Below, in pieces: positions 17,407 to 27,416 of a stretch of DNA of 64,000 nt. Where the stretch lies: contig CASDWY010000005.1 in the NCBI GenBank assembly GCA_949284985.1, positions 1-64,000 on the forward strand. Direction: 5' to 3'. Source of the stretch: an uncultured bacterium. GTDB lineage: Bacteria; Cyanobacteriota; Vampirovibrionia; Gastranaerophilales; Gastranaerophilaceae. Below the pieces are notes generated by a model. It was not told the DNA's origin. It saw nothing but the letters and a program-made list of their open reading frames with translations, and ran no database searches. Position 1 is the stretch's first letter. Every line of letters begins with the position of its first letter. A program made the position numbers and the translations under genes.

Positions 17407-18129
17407 ATGGAGTATTTAAGAATTGACTTATTAGCAAAAACTTCAAACATTATGTTTTGTATTTTGTTATCTTTTATTTTAGGTTTTGCAATAGGTTTGG
17501 AGCGCGAATATTCAAATAAATGGGCAGGACTTAGGACACACATATTGGTGTGCGTTGGTTCATGCGTGTTTACTATTCTTTCGATATATGCATTTCCGGT
17601 GCTTATGGCTGATAATGCTACGTCTACAAGAGATTCTGCAAGAATTGCGGCACAAGTTTTAACCGGAATAGGGTTTATTGGTGGAGGTACAGTTCTTCGG
17701 CATGGCTCTTCAATATATGGGTTAACAACTGCATCTACTTTGTGGACTGCTGCGGCGATAGGAATGGCGTGTGGAAGCGGATTATATTGGTTAGGGGTTG
17801 TTACTACAATTTTATCTGTAGCTGTGCTTATTTTGGTTAGAATTTTCGAGAAAAATTTTATAGGAAAACATACCTCAAAAGCTATTAAGCGTTTAAAGGT
17901 TAGTATTACTTGTCCTGTTTCGTTATCCGATGAAGTCTTTAATAAAATTATGCAGAACTTTTCTACTATTGTGGAAATTAATCGTAAACGATATGACAAA
18001 GATACTTATCAGAGTAAGATAGTATTTGTTTTTGAGTCAAGAGAAAGACATCCTATCCAATTTATTAATGATGTTGTTAGTGAAATAAAAGAAATAAATA
18101 ATGTATCAATAGTGGAATTAGATGAGTAA
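17407..18129 (+). CDS. MgtC/SapB family membrane protein
   Basis: A 240-aa protein. Four TM helices carry the family motifs GLEREYSNKWAGLRTHILVCVGSC and RIAAQVLTGIGFIGGGTVLRHG. A C-terminal soluble ACT-like domain of about 85 residues follows (LKVSITCPVSLSDEVFNKIM). In pathogens MgtC inhibits the F1Fo ATP synthase and supports growth at low Mg2+; housekeeping relatives are uncharacterised. It is in an operon after the peptide permeases, and the stop overlaps the TPR gene start by 8 nt. Confidence 0.9.
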   Translation: MEYLRIDLLAKTSNIMFCILLSFILGFAIGLEREYSNKWAGLRTHILVCVGSCVFTILSIYAFPVLMADNATSTRDSARIAAQVLTGIGFIGGGTVLRHGSSIYGLTTASTLWTAAAIGMACGSGLYWLGVVTTILSVAVLILVRIFEKNFIGKHTSKAIKRLKVSITCPVSLSDEVFNKIMQNFSTIVEINRKRYDKDTYQSKIVFVFESRERHPIQFINDVVSEIKEINNVSIVELDE

Positions 18130-19411
18130 AGGTAAAAAAATTTCATATATCGAATATTTTAAGACTTCGATGATAACACTTATAGTTCTTGTTTTTATAG
18201 CAACTGTAGTGCTAATTTGTACGAGGTATAATGTACAACATCAACTTTCTGATGATGATTTGGCACTGCAAGATGATATGGTCGGATATTTGTTATCAAA
18301 ATATAAGTATCAAGAAGAGGTTGATAAAAATAATGCAACTGTAAACTTAAAACTCGGTCAGTTATATGAATTGCTTGGCTCATATAAGCAAGCGGAACAA
18401 GAGTATATTTTGGCATTGGAAAAAAGAAACGGTAATTATGATGCTGCTTCTTTCGGACTTGCCGGAGTTTATTTGTTTGAAAAAAAATATGATCAAGCTG
18501 AAACACTGATTAGTAGTTTAAAAGATGTTTCAAAATATTCAGCCATTTTAGGAAAAGGTAAATTCTTTAAAAGTTATGGCGATGCTCTTTTTAATGAAGG
18601 TATGTATTTAAAAGCTATGGAGCAGTATGATAGAGCATATTTTTATTTAGAAAAAATAAATAATTCACTTATAAAAGATGTTGAATTAGCACGATGTGAT
18701 TCATCTGTTGCATTGGCCGATAAATTTGTTGCTGAAAATAAAGTGCCTCAAGCAATTGAATTCTTAAAGGAAAGCGAAGACAGATGCAAAAATTCTTTAG
18801 TTACATATAAGCTTGGTATTTTGTATTTTGATACAAATCCTGAAAAAGCAGTTGACTTGTTTGAAGAGGTGAAAAAAAAAGATCCGTCAATTATAAATTA
18901 CCAATTATATAAACGATTACTTTTTTCCTTAAAGACTCAGTTTATGTATGCAGGAAATGTTTTAAAAAGTGAATTGTATGATGCAAAGCTTGCGAGATTA
19001 CGTTCTTATATGCAAAGAAATGTTCTGCAAGCAGAAGAGTTATTATTTTCGGATTTTGATTTTGCAGTGAAAAAATTTCCTATTAGAAATGAGTATGATG
19101 TAATATATAAATTTAGTATTGAAAATATTACAAATCATAATATTCCAAAGCTTTTTGCTATAGTGGAATTTTATGATAAAAAAGGAACAAAGTTATATGA
19201 ATATACTCAAAAAATTACAAAAGGAGTAGAAGGATTAAAAGCAGCTTCTGGGAAAATAGAAACCAAAATAGTTATAAAAACAAAAAAAAATATAATACAG
19301 CAATTTGATGAAATAACTATACGTATGTACTTGACCAAAAACGCTAAGGTGTCAAAATTGTTATATTCAAATAATAAATTGGACGTTACAAAGGGTAAAA
19401 AAAGCGAGTAG
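18122..19411 (+). CDS. membrane-anchored TPR-repeat protein
   Basis: A 429-aa protein with one N-terminal membrane helix (about 14-34), so the rest is probably extracytoplasmic. TPR units include VNLKLGQLYELLGSYKQAEQEYILALEKR, DAASFGLAGVYLFEKKYDQAETLI and GDALFNEGMYLKAMEQYDRAYFYL. The C-terminal 110 residues form a beta-rich domain (YKFSIENITNHNIPKLFAIVEFYDKKG) like a FxLYD/immunoglobulin-type module. It is likely a scaffold in the envelope. It overlaps mgtC, and the acyltransferase gene follows. Confidence 0.8.
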   Translation: MSKGKKISYIEYFKTSMITLIVLVFIATVVLICTRYNVQHQLSDDDLALQDDMVGYLLSKYKYQEEVDKNNATVNLKLGQLYELLGSYKQAEQEYILALEKRNGNYDAASFGLAGVYLFEKKYDQAETLISSLKDVSKYSAILGKGKFFKSYGDALFNEGMYLKAMEQYDRAYFYLEKINNSLIKDVELARCDSSVALADKFVAENKVPQAIEFLKESEDRCKNSLVTYKLGILYFDTNPEKAVDLFEEVKKKDPSIINYQLYKRLLFSLKTQFMYAGNVLKSELYDAKLARLRSYMQRNVLQAEELLFSDFDFAVKKFPIRNEYDVIYKFSIENITNHNIPKLFAIVEFYDKKGTKLYEYTQKITKGVEGLKAASGKIETKIVIKTKKNIIQQFDEITIRMYLTKNAKVSKLLYSNNKLDVTKGKKSE

Positions 19412-19417
19412 AAATAT

Positions 19418-19446
19418 TTGTAAAAATAATGAAAATATGGTAAAAC
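19418..19446 (+). promoter_or_regulatory. promoter of the acyltransferase gene, predicted leaderless
   Basis: TTGTAA at 19418-19423, a 17-nt spacer with an extended-10 TG, TAAAAC at 19441-19446, then 6 nt to the ATG at 19453. No Shine-Dalgarno. This splits the acyltransferase off from the upstream run. Confidence 0.6.
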
Positions 19447-19452
19447 GAGTAT

Positions 19453-20313
19453 ATGGATAAGCAAATTACAGAAAAAGAACCATTATATGTAGATATTCCG
19501 CCAACTCAGCTGAGAAATAGAAATGAAAAGTTTAGAAAAGCAAAATGGATTCCGTTTTGGGTTGCTGTTGCGGATTATGTTTTTGCTAAAATGCTGAGAC
19601 ATAGGTTTTTTGCATTAAGATATAAAAATAAAAGCAGGTATGATAATGGAATAAACCCTGATTACCCTTGTATTTTTTATGCACCGCATTGTAATTGGTG
19701 GGATGGAATAGTTTGTTATAATCTTTCAAAAAGTGTATTTAAGAAGCGTATAACAATGATGATAGAAGAGATGAACAGGTTTCCGCTTTTTAATTATGCG
19801 GGTGCTTTCCCTGTTAATAAAAAATCAGCTCAGTCTGCAATGATGGCATTAAAGCATTCAGTAGAGCTTTTATCAACAGATAAAACAAAAAAAATAGCTT
19901 TATGGATTTTTCCTCAAGGGATAATTCGTCCGCCACATTATAGACCAATTGAATTTCAAACTGGCATTGCATATATTGCTCAAAATGTAGCTAAGATGGT
20001 AGGCGGTGTTAATTTAGTGCCTTTATCTTTTGAATATTGTTTTTTAAGAGAACATAGGCCAGAGGTTCTCGTGGATGTTGGAGAGCCTATAGTTTTGACC
20101 TCGGCAAAGTTTGATAGGCATGAATTTACTGCTGAGTTGGAAAAAAAGTTTGATGTATTGTGTACAGAACATTTTAATATGATTTCTGAAGGGCAAGTTA
20201 CGGATTATGAAATATTGTTTAAACAAAAACTGCCTTGGTATAGAGAAATTGAAAAATATTTGAAAAGCCGCGGATTTAAGTTTAAACAAAATTCAAGCTC
20301 TTCAATGAGATAG
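19453..20313 (+). CDS. PlsC-like lysophospholipid/glycerolipid acyltransferase
   Basis: A 286-aa protein with the acyltransferase block I YAPHCNWWDG (H-x4-D), an intermediate ITMMIEEMNRFPLFNYAGAFPVNKK (block II-like), and FPQGIIRPPHYRPIEFQTGIAYIA (block III, here P-Q-G rather than P-E-G). It would transfer an acyl group to a glycerolipid or glycolipid at the inner membrane. No long TM helix is obvious. The substrate is unknown; 1-acylglycerol-3-phosphate acyltransferase is one option. Confidence 0.8.
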   Translation: MDKQITEKEPLYVDIPPTQLRNRNEKFRKAKWIPFWVAVADYVFAKMLRHRFFALRYKNKSRYDNGINPDYPCIFYAPHCNWWDGIVCYNLSKSVFKKRITMMIEEMNRFPLFNYAGAFPVNKKSAQSAMMALKHSVELLSTDKTKKIALWIFPQGIIRPPHYRPIEFQTGIAYIAQNVAKMVGGVNLVPLSFEYCFLREHRPEVLVDVGEPIVLTSAKFDRHEFTAELEKKFDVLCTEHFNMISEGQVTDYEILFKQKLPWYREIEKYLKSRGFKFKQNSSSSMR

Positions 20314-20419
20314 AGTTAAAAATTGTTAAGATGTGTTTCAATTTTGGCTTCTAATGCAGTTTTTTGGCATTTATTTTAGTTAATCGAACTTATTATTAAT
20401 AGTAAGGTAAGGTTTTTGT

Positions 20420-21301
20420 ATGCAAAATATGACAAATCAAGTTATGAATACAATTCCTCAAATACAGATGCCTGCACAAAATACGCAAAGCGTACCTGTG
20501 CAGCAAAATGGTGTGTATATTCCGGTTAATGTTCCGCCACAAACTCCTGGAAACCAGTCAGCTGGGGTTAATATAATAATATATAACCCATCTGTAAATC
20601 CATCGGCAGGAACAGTAGCTAATTCAAATAACAGTTACAATATGCCTGTAAGCGCTGCTCCGTACGCAAACAATTGTGCAGCTTGTAACGGTTCAGCTAA
20701 TAAAGGAGCTTCTTCTGCAGCAGCAGCTTCAAGTATGAATTCAGCTAATCCTTATAATTCTTCAATGTCTTATCCGTCAAATTATTATACTAGTTCGCCA
20801 AAGAAGGCTTCTTCCGATGAGGTTGCAAGGTCTTATTTGGCAAATACAACGCTTAAAGAAACAGTAAAAGAAGCACCGAAAAAAGAACCTGAGTTTCATA
20901 AAGAAAAAATTGTACAGTTGACGGATGATTATATTAAAACTTTGGAAAACTATTTGAATAATCCGAACGCTAAAGTTCGTGAAATGGCAATCAAAGAAGT
21001 AATGGAGAGATTTAAAGAACACAAATCCAGATATACGGATATAGCGTTAACAAATCTTTTAAATAAAGCTCTCCAAGATAAAGCAAAAACAGTAAGGTTT
21101 GTTGCACTTGCTACGCTTGATTCGGAATTTGCAAGGGGTGATAATCTTACGGTTGATATATTAAATAAAATGCAGTCTTCAAGTGCCGTTTATGGTGAAG
21201 ATGCTATATTGGCAGCAGATATACTTTTGAAGATGTCAAGAAGACAGGTAGAAGTTACGGTTCCAGGTCCAAAACCTGAAAGTAAAAAGAAAGAGAAATA
21301 A
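20420..21301 (+). CDS. HEAT-like protein with Asn/Gln/Pro/Ser-rich N terminus
   Basis: A 293-aa protein. The first 130 residues are low-complexity (Q, N, P, S, A rich) with one CAAC pair and no signal peptide. Residues about 160-280 are helical repeats (YIKTLENYLNNPNAKVREMAIKEVMERFKEH, then TNLLNKALQDKAKTVRFVALATLDSEF) in the HEAT style. The disordered front plus repeat scaffold suggests a binding or assembly protein; no partner is known. It is followed 3 nt later by a small membrane protein gene. Confidence 0.75.
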   Translation: MQNMTNQVMNTIPQIQMPAQNTQSVPVQQNGVYIPVNVPPQTPGNQSAGVNIIIYNPSVNPSAGTVANSNNSYNMPVSAAPYANNCAACNGSANKGASSAAAASSMNSANPYNSSMSYPSNYYTSSPKKASSDEVARSYLANTTLKETVKEAPKKEPEFHKEKIVQLTDDYIKTLENYLNNPNAKVREMAIKEVMERFKEHKSRYTDIALTNLLNKALQDKAKTVRFVALATLDSEFARGDNLTVDILNKMQSSSAVYGEDAILAADILLKMSRRQVEVTVPGPKPESKKKEK

Positions 21302-21304
21302 GTT

Positions 21305-21760
21305 ATGAATATTGCAGCAATATGTTCAAAAACAATAGGTATAGTAAGTGCAGGTTTAATAATGTATGATGCACATAAAAATGGGCAAATAATGAGCACT
21401 ATGAATGCTAAGCAAAACATTGCAGATACAATGGTGGATCAGTATATTCAGTCTAATAATATATCAAAACTGAGTACAGTTGAAGCAAATACTAAAAAAG
21501 CATGGTTTAGATTTGTTATGGATGATAATATTAAAGAGCCGATAGATTCGACTATAGGATATGTTAAAGGCTTTTTGGGAAGTGTTGTAAACGATATTAT
21601 TCCCGCAGTATTTGCGACAGGAGCGATTGTCTTTGGTGGTAAAAAGTTACCGACTGTGGGTAAATTGTGTTCGTTAGGGCTTATTGCATATGGTTTAAAA
21701 TATATGTTATTCGATATTATGTCTTTGGGTAAAAGGGATTATCTAAAGGAAAAAGTTTAA
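21305..21760 (+). CDS. small membrane protein, unknown function
   Basis: A 151-aa protein with hydrophobic segments at about 8-24, 95-110 and 118-135 separated by a charged region. No family is recognised. It is co-transcribed with the preceding HEAT-like gene (3-nt gap), and its overall layout recalls the 175-aa membrane protein at 62368-62895. A bidirectional terminator follows. Confidence 0.7.
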   Translation: MNIAAICSKTIGIVSAGLIMYDAHKNGQIMSTMNAKQNIADTMVDQYIQSNNISKLSTVEANTKKAWFRFVMDDNIKEPIDSTIGYVKGFLGSVVNDIIPAVFATGAIVFGGKKLPTVGKLCSLGLIAYGLKYMLFDIMSLGKRDYLKEKV

Positions 21761-21785
21761 GTTTTGAATTATAAAATAAAAATGA

Positions 21786-21815
21786 AAGCCGACTTATTAA
21801 TAAGTCGGCTTCTCT
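21786..21815. terminator. bidirectional terminator between convergent genes
   Basis: A perfect 24-bp palindrome (21787-21810, half AGCCGACTTATT) with T/A-rich flanks lies between the stop codons of convergent genes. Confidence 0.8.
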
Positions 21816-21835
21816 CTTAATACATTAAAATTTAC

Positions 21836-24800
21836 TTATTTGTATAAAGGTATCATATTTGGGAAGATTAGTTTAGGTTCGTATTTTTGAGGATTTACTT
21901 TGTAGAACACAGCAGTGTTTTTGTCAGAGTTTAGAATTGATATAGCATTAAAGCCTGTTGAATCTTCTCTTTTAAGTTTATATTTGTTGTCTTCTATTAC
22001 AACTTTATATATACCTTCATTATCACCAACTTTTTTGAATATTTCACCTTCTTTTAATCCGCCTTTTATACCTTCTTTCCAGTTAAAGTCATCTAAAACA
22101 ATTCTATCAAGGTTTACTGCATTTGGTCTGTTCATAACGTGGTAATTATCAAGTTGAGCGCCTTGGGTAGTATATAGGCAGATTACTTGTGAGCCTTTGT
22201 CGTTATAACGGAATGTAGCTGCAACTTTACTGCCATCTTGTGCTGTTTGTATAGGAAGTGATATCGTATGACCGTTGTTTAGTGCAGAAAGTTCTTTTCT
22301 GTTTCTTAAGCTTCCTATTGCAGTCATTCTTTTGTAATAAGCATTGACAAAATCTTTGTTTTCTTTAAATCCTAAATCATTGTTTTGAATTGTATTATTT
22401 ACCCATTCGAAAGGAACAGCGTTTCTGTTTTGTTGAAAATCATTATTAGATTTTGTTTCATAACCAGAAGAACCTTCTTTATCTCCTACAAAGTCGGTAG
22501 GAGAGCCTGGAAGAGTAACTAACATTTTATATACTGTTTCCATTTTATCCATAGCGGGTTCGAGTATATTTTGAAGAGCTTTAGCTTCATATTCTTTTAT
22601 TTTGTCGCTGTTGTAGCCAAGATATTTAGCTTCTTCAAATACGTGTTGAATTGCATGTTTAAAATCTCTTGTTCCAAACGCATCCGGATTAAACTTTTTG
22701 CCTTTGAATTGACCTTTTACGAGATTGGCTATAGCATTTCTTAATATTTTACTATTTTTTTGTTTTAGATAATCTGCATGTTCAAATTCAGCATCTGTTA
22801 GAGTTGCGCCAATACATTCGAGTGCATAAATAATTCTTTCACCCATAGCTACAGCTTTTGAGCTAATTGTTTTTATAGATACTTGTTCGTCATATCCAAG
22901 ATTGAGGACTCTTCTTGCTCTGTTTAAGTGTTCTTTATTTTCAAAATCAGAGTGGAACAGTGCCATATCAAGACCAAATATATGCAAAACTCTTGGTTTG
23001 TCGTGGTTACCTACAAATGTATAAGAATTTGAAATTGAATCATCCGGGTATTGGAATAAAAAGCCATGACATTTTCCAGACCAACCATGAATAAGTTTGT
23101 TTGGAATGTTGTGAATATTATTGAATTCATTGGCATTTCCATCTTCAGAGTTGTTTGCGAAAAGATCCTTTAACATAGAGTAGAAAAACATGTAGTTTGC
23201 AGTATTGTTCAAACCTGTTTTTTCAATAAATTTTGTTTCTGCGTTAATTTCATCGTGGAATTTGCCATTTGGATTTTTTATAACAGTTTGGAGATCTGTA
23301 ATTTCAGCTGTTGTAAAGGCGTGTTTGTTTTCTTTTGTAACAACGTTCTTGAATTTACTCCAAAAATCTATAACAGCCGAAAATAATTCGTCATCATTGT
23401 CATTTCCGGTTCTAATTGCGTCGATATTTGCAATATCTTTGGCAGCATCAATTCTCCAACCAAGTCCGGATTCTGTTTGGTCGACTATTGCTGCAGCCAT
23501 TTTTACGCTAACTTCATTTGTATCTTTTATTCTGTTTACAATATATCTTATTAATGTTTCTTTTTCTTCTTCTTTTCCGTTGAATATATTTTTAAGTCCT
23601 TTTTGGAGTTTTTGGATAGTTTTTTGGGCTTCTATTTCTGGAGAACCTTCTGCTCCAATACTTTTTAATGATATTTGATCTACTTTAGCTTGAGAATAAT
23701 CTATTTTTTGGTTTATAGGATCTATAGTTATTTTTGCCTTTGGATTAAGTGCTTTGACCATTCCATATTTCATCAGATCGGGCATCAAAAAGGAGATAAC
23801 AAATTTTCCATAATCTGTTATTTCTAAACTTCTATGTTTAAAGATTTTTTGATTATTTGGCATTCTAAAATCAACCCAAGTAAGCAAATCTTCAATGTAA
23901 TTTGTAAATTCATTGTTGATTACATCGTCTGTTTTGTTATATACATTTGAGTATTTTGTTGGAGCAGGACCTTCATTAATATCTCTTTCTACATACATTT
24001 CATGTCTTTTCTTAAAGATGTCACCTTCTGTTGTTCCTCGTTTAGTTATATATGGTGAGGCTAAAACAGCTGTTAAATCCGGTGCAAAATCTATTGATTC
24101 AAGAGGAAAATCCATAATTTGGCTTTGTATGTATGGTTTTCTCCATTTTATGAATTCCATTGTATTTAAGTTGTTAAAGACATATTTATTGGAGATAACG
24201 TTTTGAATAACTTTATCAGTCATTACTTCTTTAGTTCTTTTAGGTAGATTGCCAAGTTCAACTTGCTCTGCTATTACCTGTTTAAATCTATCAACTAAAG
24301 ATAATTGAGGTTGGACTGTGTTTTCTGACTTTATAGCGTCTTTAAGTGTATTTGCGGCAAATTCAGTTTGTGTATTTGCAACTAATCTTGTCCAATATTG
24401 TGCTGATTTTAATGCAAAATCTTGTACTTGATAAGTTGCAGCTATAATATCTTTAGTTTTTTGTTTTTTCTCATCTATATCAGTAAATTTATTTAAATAA
24501 GCTTGATCGGTATTTCCTATATAGAAATTAAGCTTAGCTATATCCATATTACCATCCCAAAGATCAAAACCGCCTTTGTCTTTGGTCTTAATTTTGAAAT
24601 TTTCAAAAGATAAAAGAGCTTCAATAAGTTTTGTATTATTAAAAGTTAATTCTTTTGATGAGAAATTCTTTTTAACCTTTTTTACATTATTTTCAAAAGT
24701 TTTGGGGTTAATTTGGAAAGCAATCAGTTGAGTTATATCGTTATGACCTGTAATATCGTAGGCATTTTCAGTATTAGGTATTGAATATCTTTCTAAGAGT

Positions 24801-25897
24801 TTTGTTGTATCAGCTAACTCTTTATTTGTGACTAATCTTTTGTCGTAGAGTTGAATAAATGTTGGTTTTTTTGCATCATAATCTCTATTAGAGTCAAATT
24901 TTAATTTTCCGTTTTCTTCAATTAAAATATTAGGAGAATTTACTAATCTAAAGCGGAAGTTTTTTCTGGCTTGCGGGTTCGCAGGAATAAGACCGAGTTT
25001 AAGATCGGAGCTTAAAATTCCTGAAGCTTTAAACCAGTTAATAAATGGGGATTGCGCACCATGTTTAAGAACATTTTGAAAAATTGTACCTTGTAAACCT
25101 TGGTTAACAAAAGCGCCATCTGCAATAAAATTTATTCCGTTTTTAAATAATTCAATTTGAAGTGTTTTAAAATCGTCAAGAGTTCCCAATCCTTTATCAA
25201 CTTGGTAGGGGTTTTCTGTCCAATAATAATGAGAAGAAGTTGTATCTCTTGTATAAGGAGTTCCTACAATTTTAGTATATCCTTCACGACTCCAAGTTGG
25301 AAGCATTTTAATTATACCAGCGAAATTACCTCCAAGCTTGTTTCCATGTGTACGAACAGCGTTTATTGCACGTTGTCTTTCTATAGGATTGAATACAGGT
25401 TTTTTTGTTTGAGGGTCGAGATAGTATCCTGGTAAACAAATATCCGGCATAACTTGTTTTGTAAGCCCATTAATTGTTAATACTGCTCTGTTAGGTAAAA
25501 TTAATGAATATGTGTCATTAGGTGTTTTGGCATTTGGATTTGTTTGAAGTCCCGAATCAATTTTGTAGAAGCTGTTATTTGGATTATTTTTTTCGGTTAG
25601 TTTAAATCTGTACCCTGTTGCTGTTCCTTTTTCTGTAAATAGATATTTTTCCGGAATGCTTATTCCTTCCGGCCCCATTTCATATGTAAGAACATTGCTG
25701 TCTTCAATTTTTTGCCAAATTCCGTTTTCTTCTTCAAAACCACAAAGTTCTAAAGTGGCTGAATATTTATTGCTATCATATGGAAGATAGAATTTGTGTC
25801 CTGTAAGCCCTTTATCTGTAGAGTAGGCGGTGTGCCCTTTGAAGCTTACATAGCTGTTTTTATTTATTGCTGGGGTAATTGTAATTGAAGTTTTCAC
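21836..25897 (-). CDS. large divergent alpha-amylase-like (GH13) protein
   Basis: The start is set at the GTG ending at 25897: AAAGGAG lies 6 nt before it, whereas the TTG and ATG further upstream lack a site. The protein has 1353 aa. The core shows GH13 landmarks: GTLDDFKTLQIELFKNGINFIADGAFVNQG (region I position, about 240-267), GLGWRIDAAKDI (region II with nucleophile Asp, about 815), TTAEITD (possible acid Glu, about 863) and FVGNHDKPRV (region IV, about 963). Region I has N-Q where N-H is usual. About 500 residues separate regions I and II, far more than normal. There is no signal peptide; SFKG occurs at about residue 18. Probably an intracellular glucan-active or pseudo-enzyme. Confidence 0.7.
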   Translation of the reverse strand: MKTSITITPAINKNSYVSFKGHTAYSTDKGLTGHKFYLPYDSNKYSATLELCGFEEENGIWQKIEDSNVLTYEMGPEGISIPEKYLFTEKGTATGYRFKLTEKNNPNNSFYKIDSGLQTNPNAKTPNDTYSLILPNRAVLTINGLTKQVMPDICLPGYYLDPQTKKPVFNPIERQRAINAVRTHGNKLGGNFAGIIKMLPTWSREGYTKIVGTPYTRDTTSSHYYWTENPYQVDKGLGTLDDFKTLQIELFKNGINFIADGAFVNQGLQGTIFQNVLKHGAQSPFINWFKASGILSSDLKLGLIPANPQARKNFRFRLVNSPNILIEENGKLKFDSNRDYDAKKPTFIQLYDKRLVTNKELADTTKLLERYSIPNTENAYDITGHNDITQLIAFQINPKTFENNVKKVKKNFSSKELTFNNTKLIEALLSFENFKIKTKDKGGFDLWDGNMDIAKLNFYIGNTDQAYLNKFTDIDEKKQKTKDIIAATYQVQDFALKSAQYWTRLVANTQTEFAANTLKDAIKSENTVQPQLSLVDRFKQVIAEQVELGNLPKRTKEVMTDKVIQNVISNKYVFNNLNTMEFIKWRKPYIQSQIMDFPLESIDFAPDLTAVLASPYITKRGTTEGDIFKKRHEMYVERDINEGPAPTKYSNVYNKTDDVINNEFTNYIEDLLTWVDFRMPNNQKIFKHRSLEITDYGKFVISFLMPDLMKYGMVKALNPKAKITIDPINQKIDYSQAKVDQISLKSIGAEGSPEIEAQKTIQKLQKGLKNIFNGKEEEKETLIRYIVNRIKDTNEVSVKMAAAIVDQTESGLGWRIDAAKDIANIDAIRTGNDNDDELFSAVIDFWSKFKNVVTKENKHAFTTAEITDLQTVIKNPNGKFHDEINAETKFIEKTGLNNTANYMFFYSMLKDLFANNSEDGNANEFNNIHNIPNKLIHGWSGKCHGFLFQYPDDSISNSYTFVGNHDKPRVLHIFGLDMALFHSDFENKEHLNRARRVLNLGYDEQVSIKTISSKAVAMGERIIYALECIGATLTDAEFEHADYLKQKNSKILRNAIANLVKGQFKGKKFNPDAFGTRDFKHAIQHVFEEAKYLGYNSDKIKEYEAKALQNILEPAMDKMETVYKMLVTLPGSPTDFVGDKEGSSGYETKSNNDFQQNRNAVPFEWVNNTIQNNDLGFKENKDFVNAYYKRMTAIGSLRNRKELSALNNGHTISLPIQTAQDGSKVAATFRYNDKGSQVICLYTTQGAQLDNYHVMNRPNAVNLDRIVLDDFNWKEGIKGGLKEGEIFKKVGDNEGIYKVVIEDNKYKLKREDSTGFNAISILNSDKNTAVFYKVNPQKYEPKLIFPNMIPLYK

Positions 25898-26082
25898 ACA
25901 AGACTCCTTTTGCATGCTTTTTTTTGTTTTAATGCTCCTCAAGACACTTTTTTGCTTTAGCTTATGGGCATTTTAATAAAAATTTACATTCTAGGATACA
26001 GATTGTAAATTTATATACCAAATAATAATACCTCATAAATATTTCTGTTAAAATAATAATAGAGAGAAAAACTGGGAGAAAG

Positions 26083-27402
26083 ATGAAAGAACGAGTAGTC
26101 TTACTGGTTATAATTGCATCGTTGTGGGTGTTTTTGTTTATTTTTCAAAACTATATGCCTACATTTTGGGCTTTGGTTTTTTTGTGTTCTTTTATGGTTG
26201 TTTATGCAATATATATGCAAATTGCTTTTAAGCATCAAAAACGTAAGTTGAAAAAAAAACCTGTAGAAATTAATTATAATTACAAGCCGTTTGTGTCAAT
26301 TTTAATTCCCTCTCACAATGAACAATCTGTTATAGCAAAAACGGTGGAAAATGTTTTGAACCTTGAATATCCAAGATTTGAGGTAATTGTTATTGATGAT
26401 AGAAGTAGTGATAACACCGGTCTTGTAATAAAGGAATTAGAAGAAAAATATGAAAAAGTTACGGCAATGATTAGACCAAAGACTTCATTTCCTGGTAAGT
26501 CTGCGGTGCTTAATGATGCTATGTCTATTGCAAAAGGTGAGGCTATACTTGTTTTTGATTCAGATGCGAGAGTAGACAAGGATTTTCTTACAAATCTTGT
26601 TCCAATGTTAGAACAAAAAGATGTTGGTGCAGTACAATCAAGAAAAGTTATAATGAATGCATCGTATAATTTTTTAACAAGATGTCAAAATAATGAATAT
26701 GCAATGGATACTCATTTTCAAGTAGGTCGAGATGCCGTAAAGGGTGCTGTAGAGCTAAGAGGAAATGGTGAGCTTTTAAAAAGAGAAGCTTTGGTTGATA
26801 TTAATGGTTGGAATAATTATACAATTACTGATGATCTTGATATGTCAACGAGGATGCAGATAAAAGGGTGGGATGTGAGATTTTGCCCGGATGTTTGCGT
26901 GTATGAAGAAGGGGTTACAAGGTTTTTTCCGCTGTTAAGACAGAGACGTCGATGGGTTGAAGGTTCCATAAGAAGGTATCTTGAAAATTTTATAGACGTT
27001 TTATTCTCGAAAGATATGTCACTCCGAGTAAGTCTTGATATGACGGCATATATAACAGAGGTTATTATGCCGTTTTGGGTTATGTCTGAAATATGTTTTC
27101 AAGCATTTAGAGTTATCAAAGGTTATGAAAATAACATATTATCTTCATTGTTTGTACTTTTTTTAATAGGTGTTTGCTTTTGGCTTGTTGCAACATACAG
27201 TATAAAAAAATATAATAATGAAAGTCTTATAAATAGTATATTTCAAGCTGTTGAAACCAGTGTTTATTTAATTATTGTTTGGTTTCCATTGGCAATGTTT
27301 ATTGTTTATAAAATAATTTTTATGAAAAAGTCTATGAATTGGGGAAAGACTGATCATGGTAGTATTTTACAGCAAGACAACAAGGTATTTGCAAATAAGT
27401 AA
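26083..27402 (+). CDS. membrane GT2 family glycosyltransferase (processive type)
   Basis: A 439-aa protein with two N-terminal TMs, a GT-A domain (about 65-300) and two to three C-terminal TMs. Motifs: SILIPSHNEQSVIAKTVENVL, VIDDRSSDNT, FDSDARVD (D-x-D), a TDDLDMSTR segment and QRRRWVEGS (Q-x-x-R-W). This set is that of processive synthases such as poly-GlcNAc, cellulose or hyaluronan synthases. The polymer is unknown. A GGGAGAAAG ribosome site precedes it, and lysA follows 14 nt later. Confidence 0.9.
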   Translation: MKERVVLLVIIASLWVFLFIFQNYMPTFWALVFLCSFMVVYAIYMQIAFKHQKRKLKKKPVEINYNYKPFVSILIPSHNEQSVIAKTVENVLNLEYPRFEVIVIDDRSSDNTGLVIKELEEKYEKVTAMIRPKTSFPGKSAVLNDAMSIAKGEAILVFDSDARVDKDFLTNLVPMLEQKDVGAVQSRKVIMNASYNFLTRCQNNEYAMDTHFQVGRDAVKGAVELRGNGELLKREALVDINGWNNYTITDDLDMSTRMQIKGWDVRFCPDVCVYEEGVTRFFPLLRQRRRWVEGSIRRYLENFIDVLFSKDMSLRVSLDMTAYITEVIMPFWVMSEICFQAFRVIKGYENNILSSLFVLFLIGVCFWLVATYSIKKYNNESLINSIFQAVETSVYLIIVWFPLAMFIVYKIIFMKKSMNWGKTDHGSILQQDNKVFANK

Positions 27403-27416
27403 AGGATGTTATAAGT

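Noticed and set aside
17373-17999. 208-aa minus-strand frame opposite mgtC
   Set aside because: Antisense of a gene with clear MgtC motifs; no independent evidence.
23205-23678. 157-aa plus-strand frame inside the GH13-like gene
   Set aside because: Antisense shadow of a long coding gene; hydrophobic, biased composition, no ribosome site.
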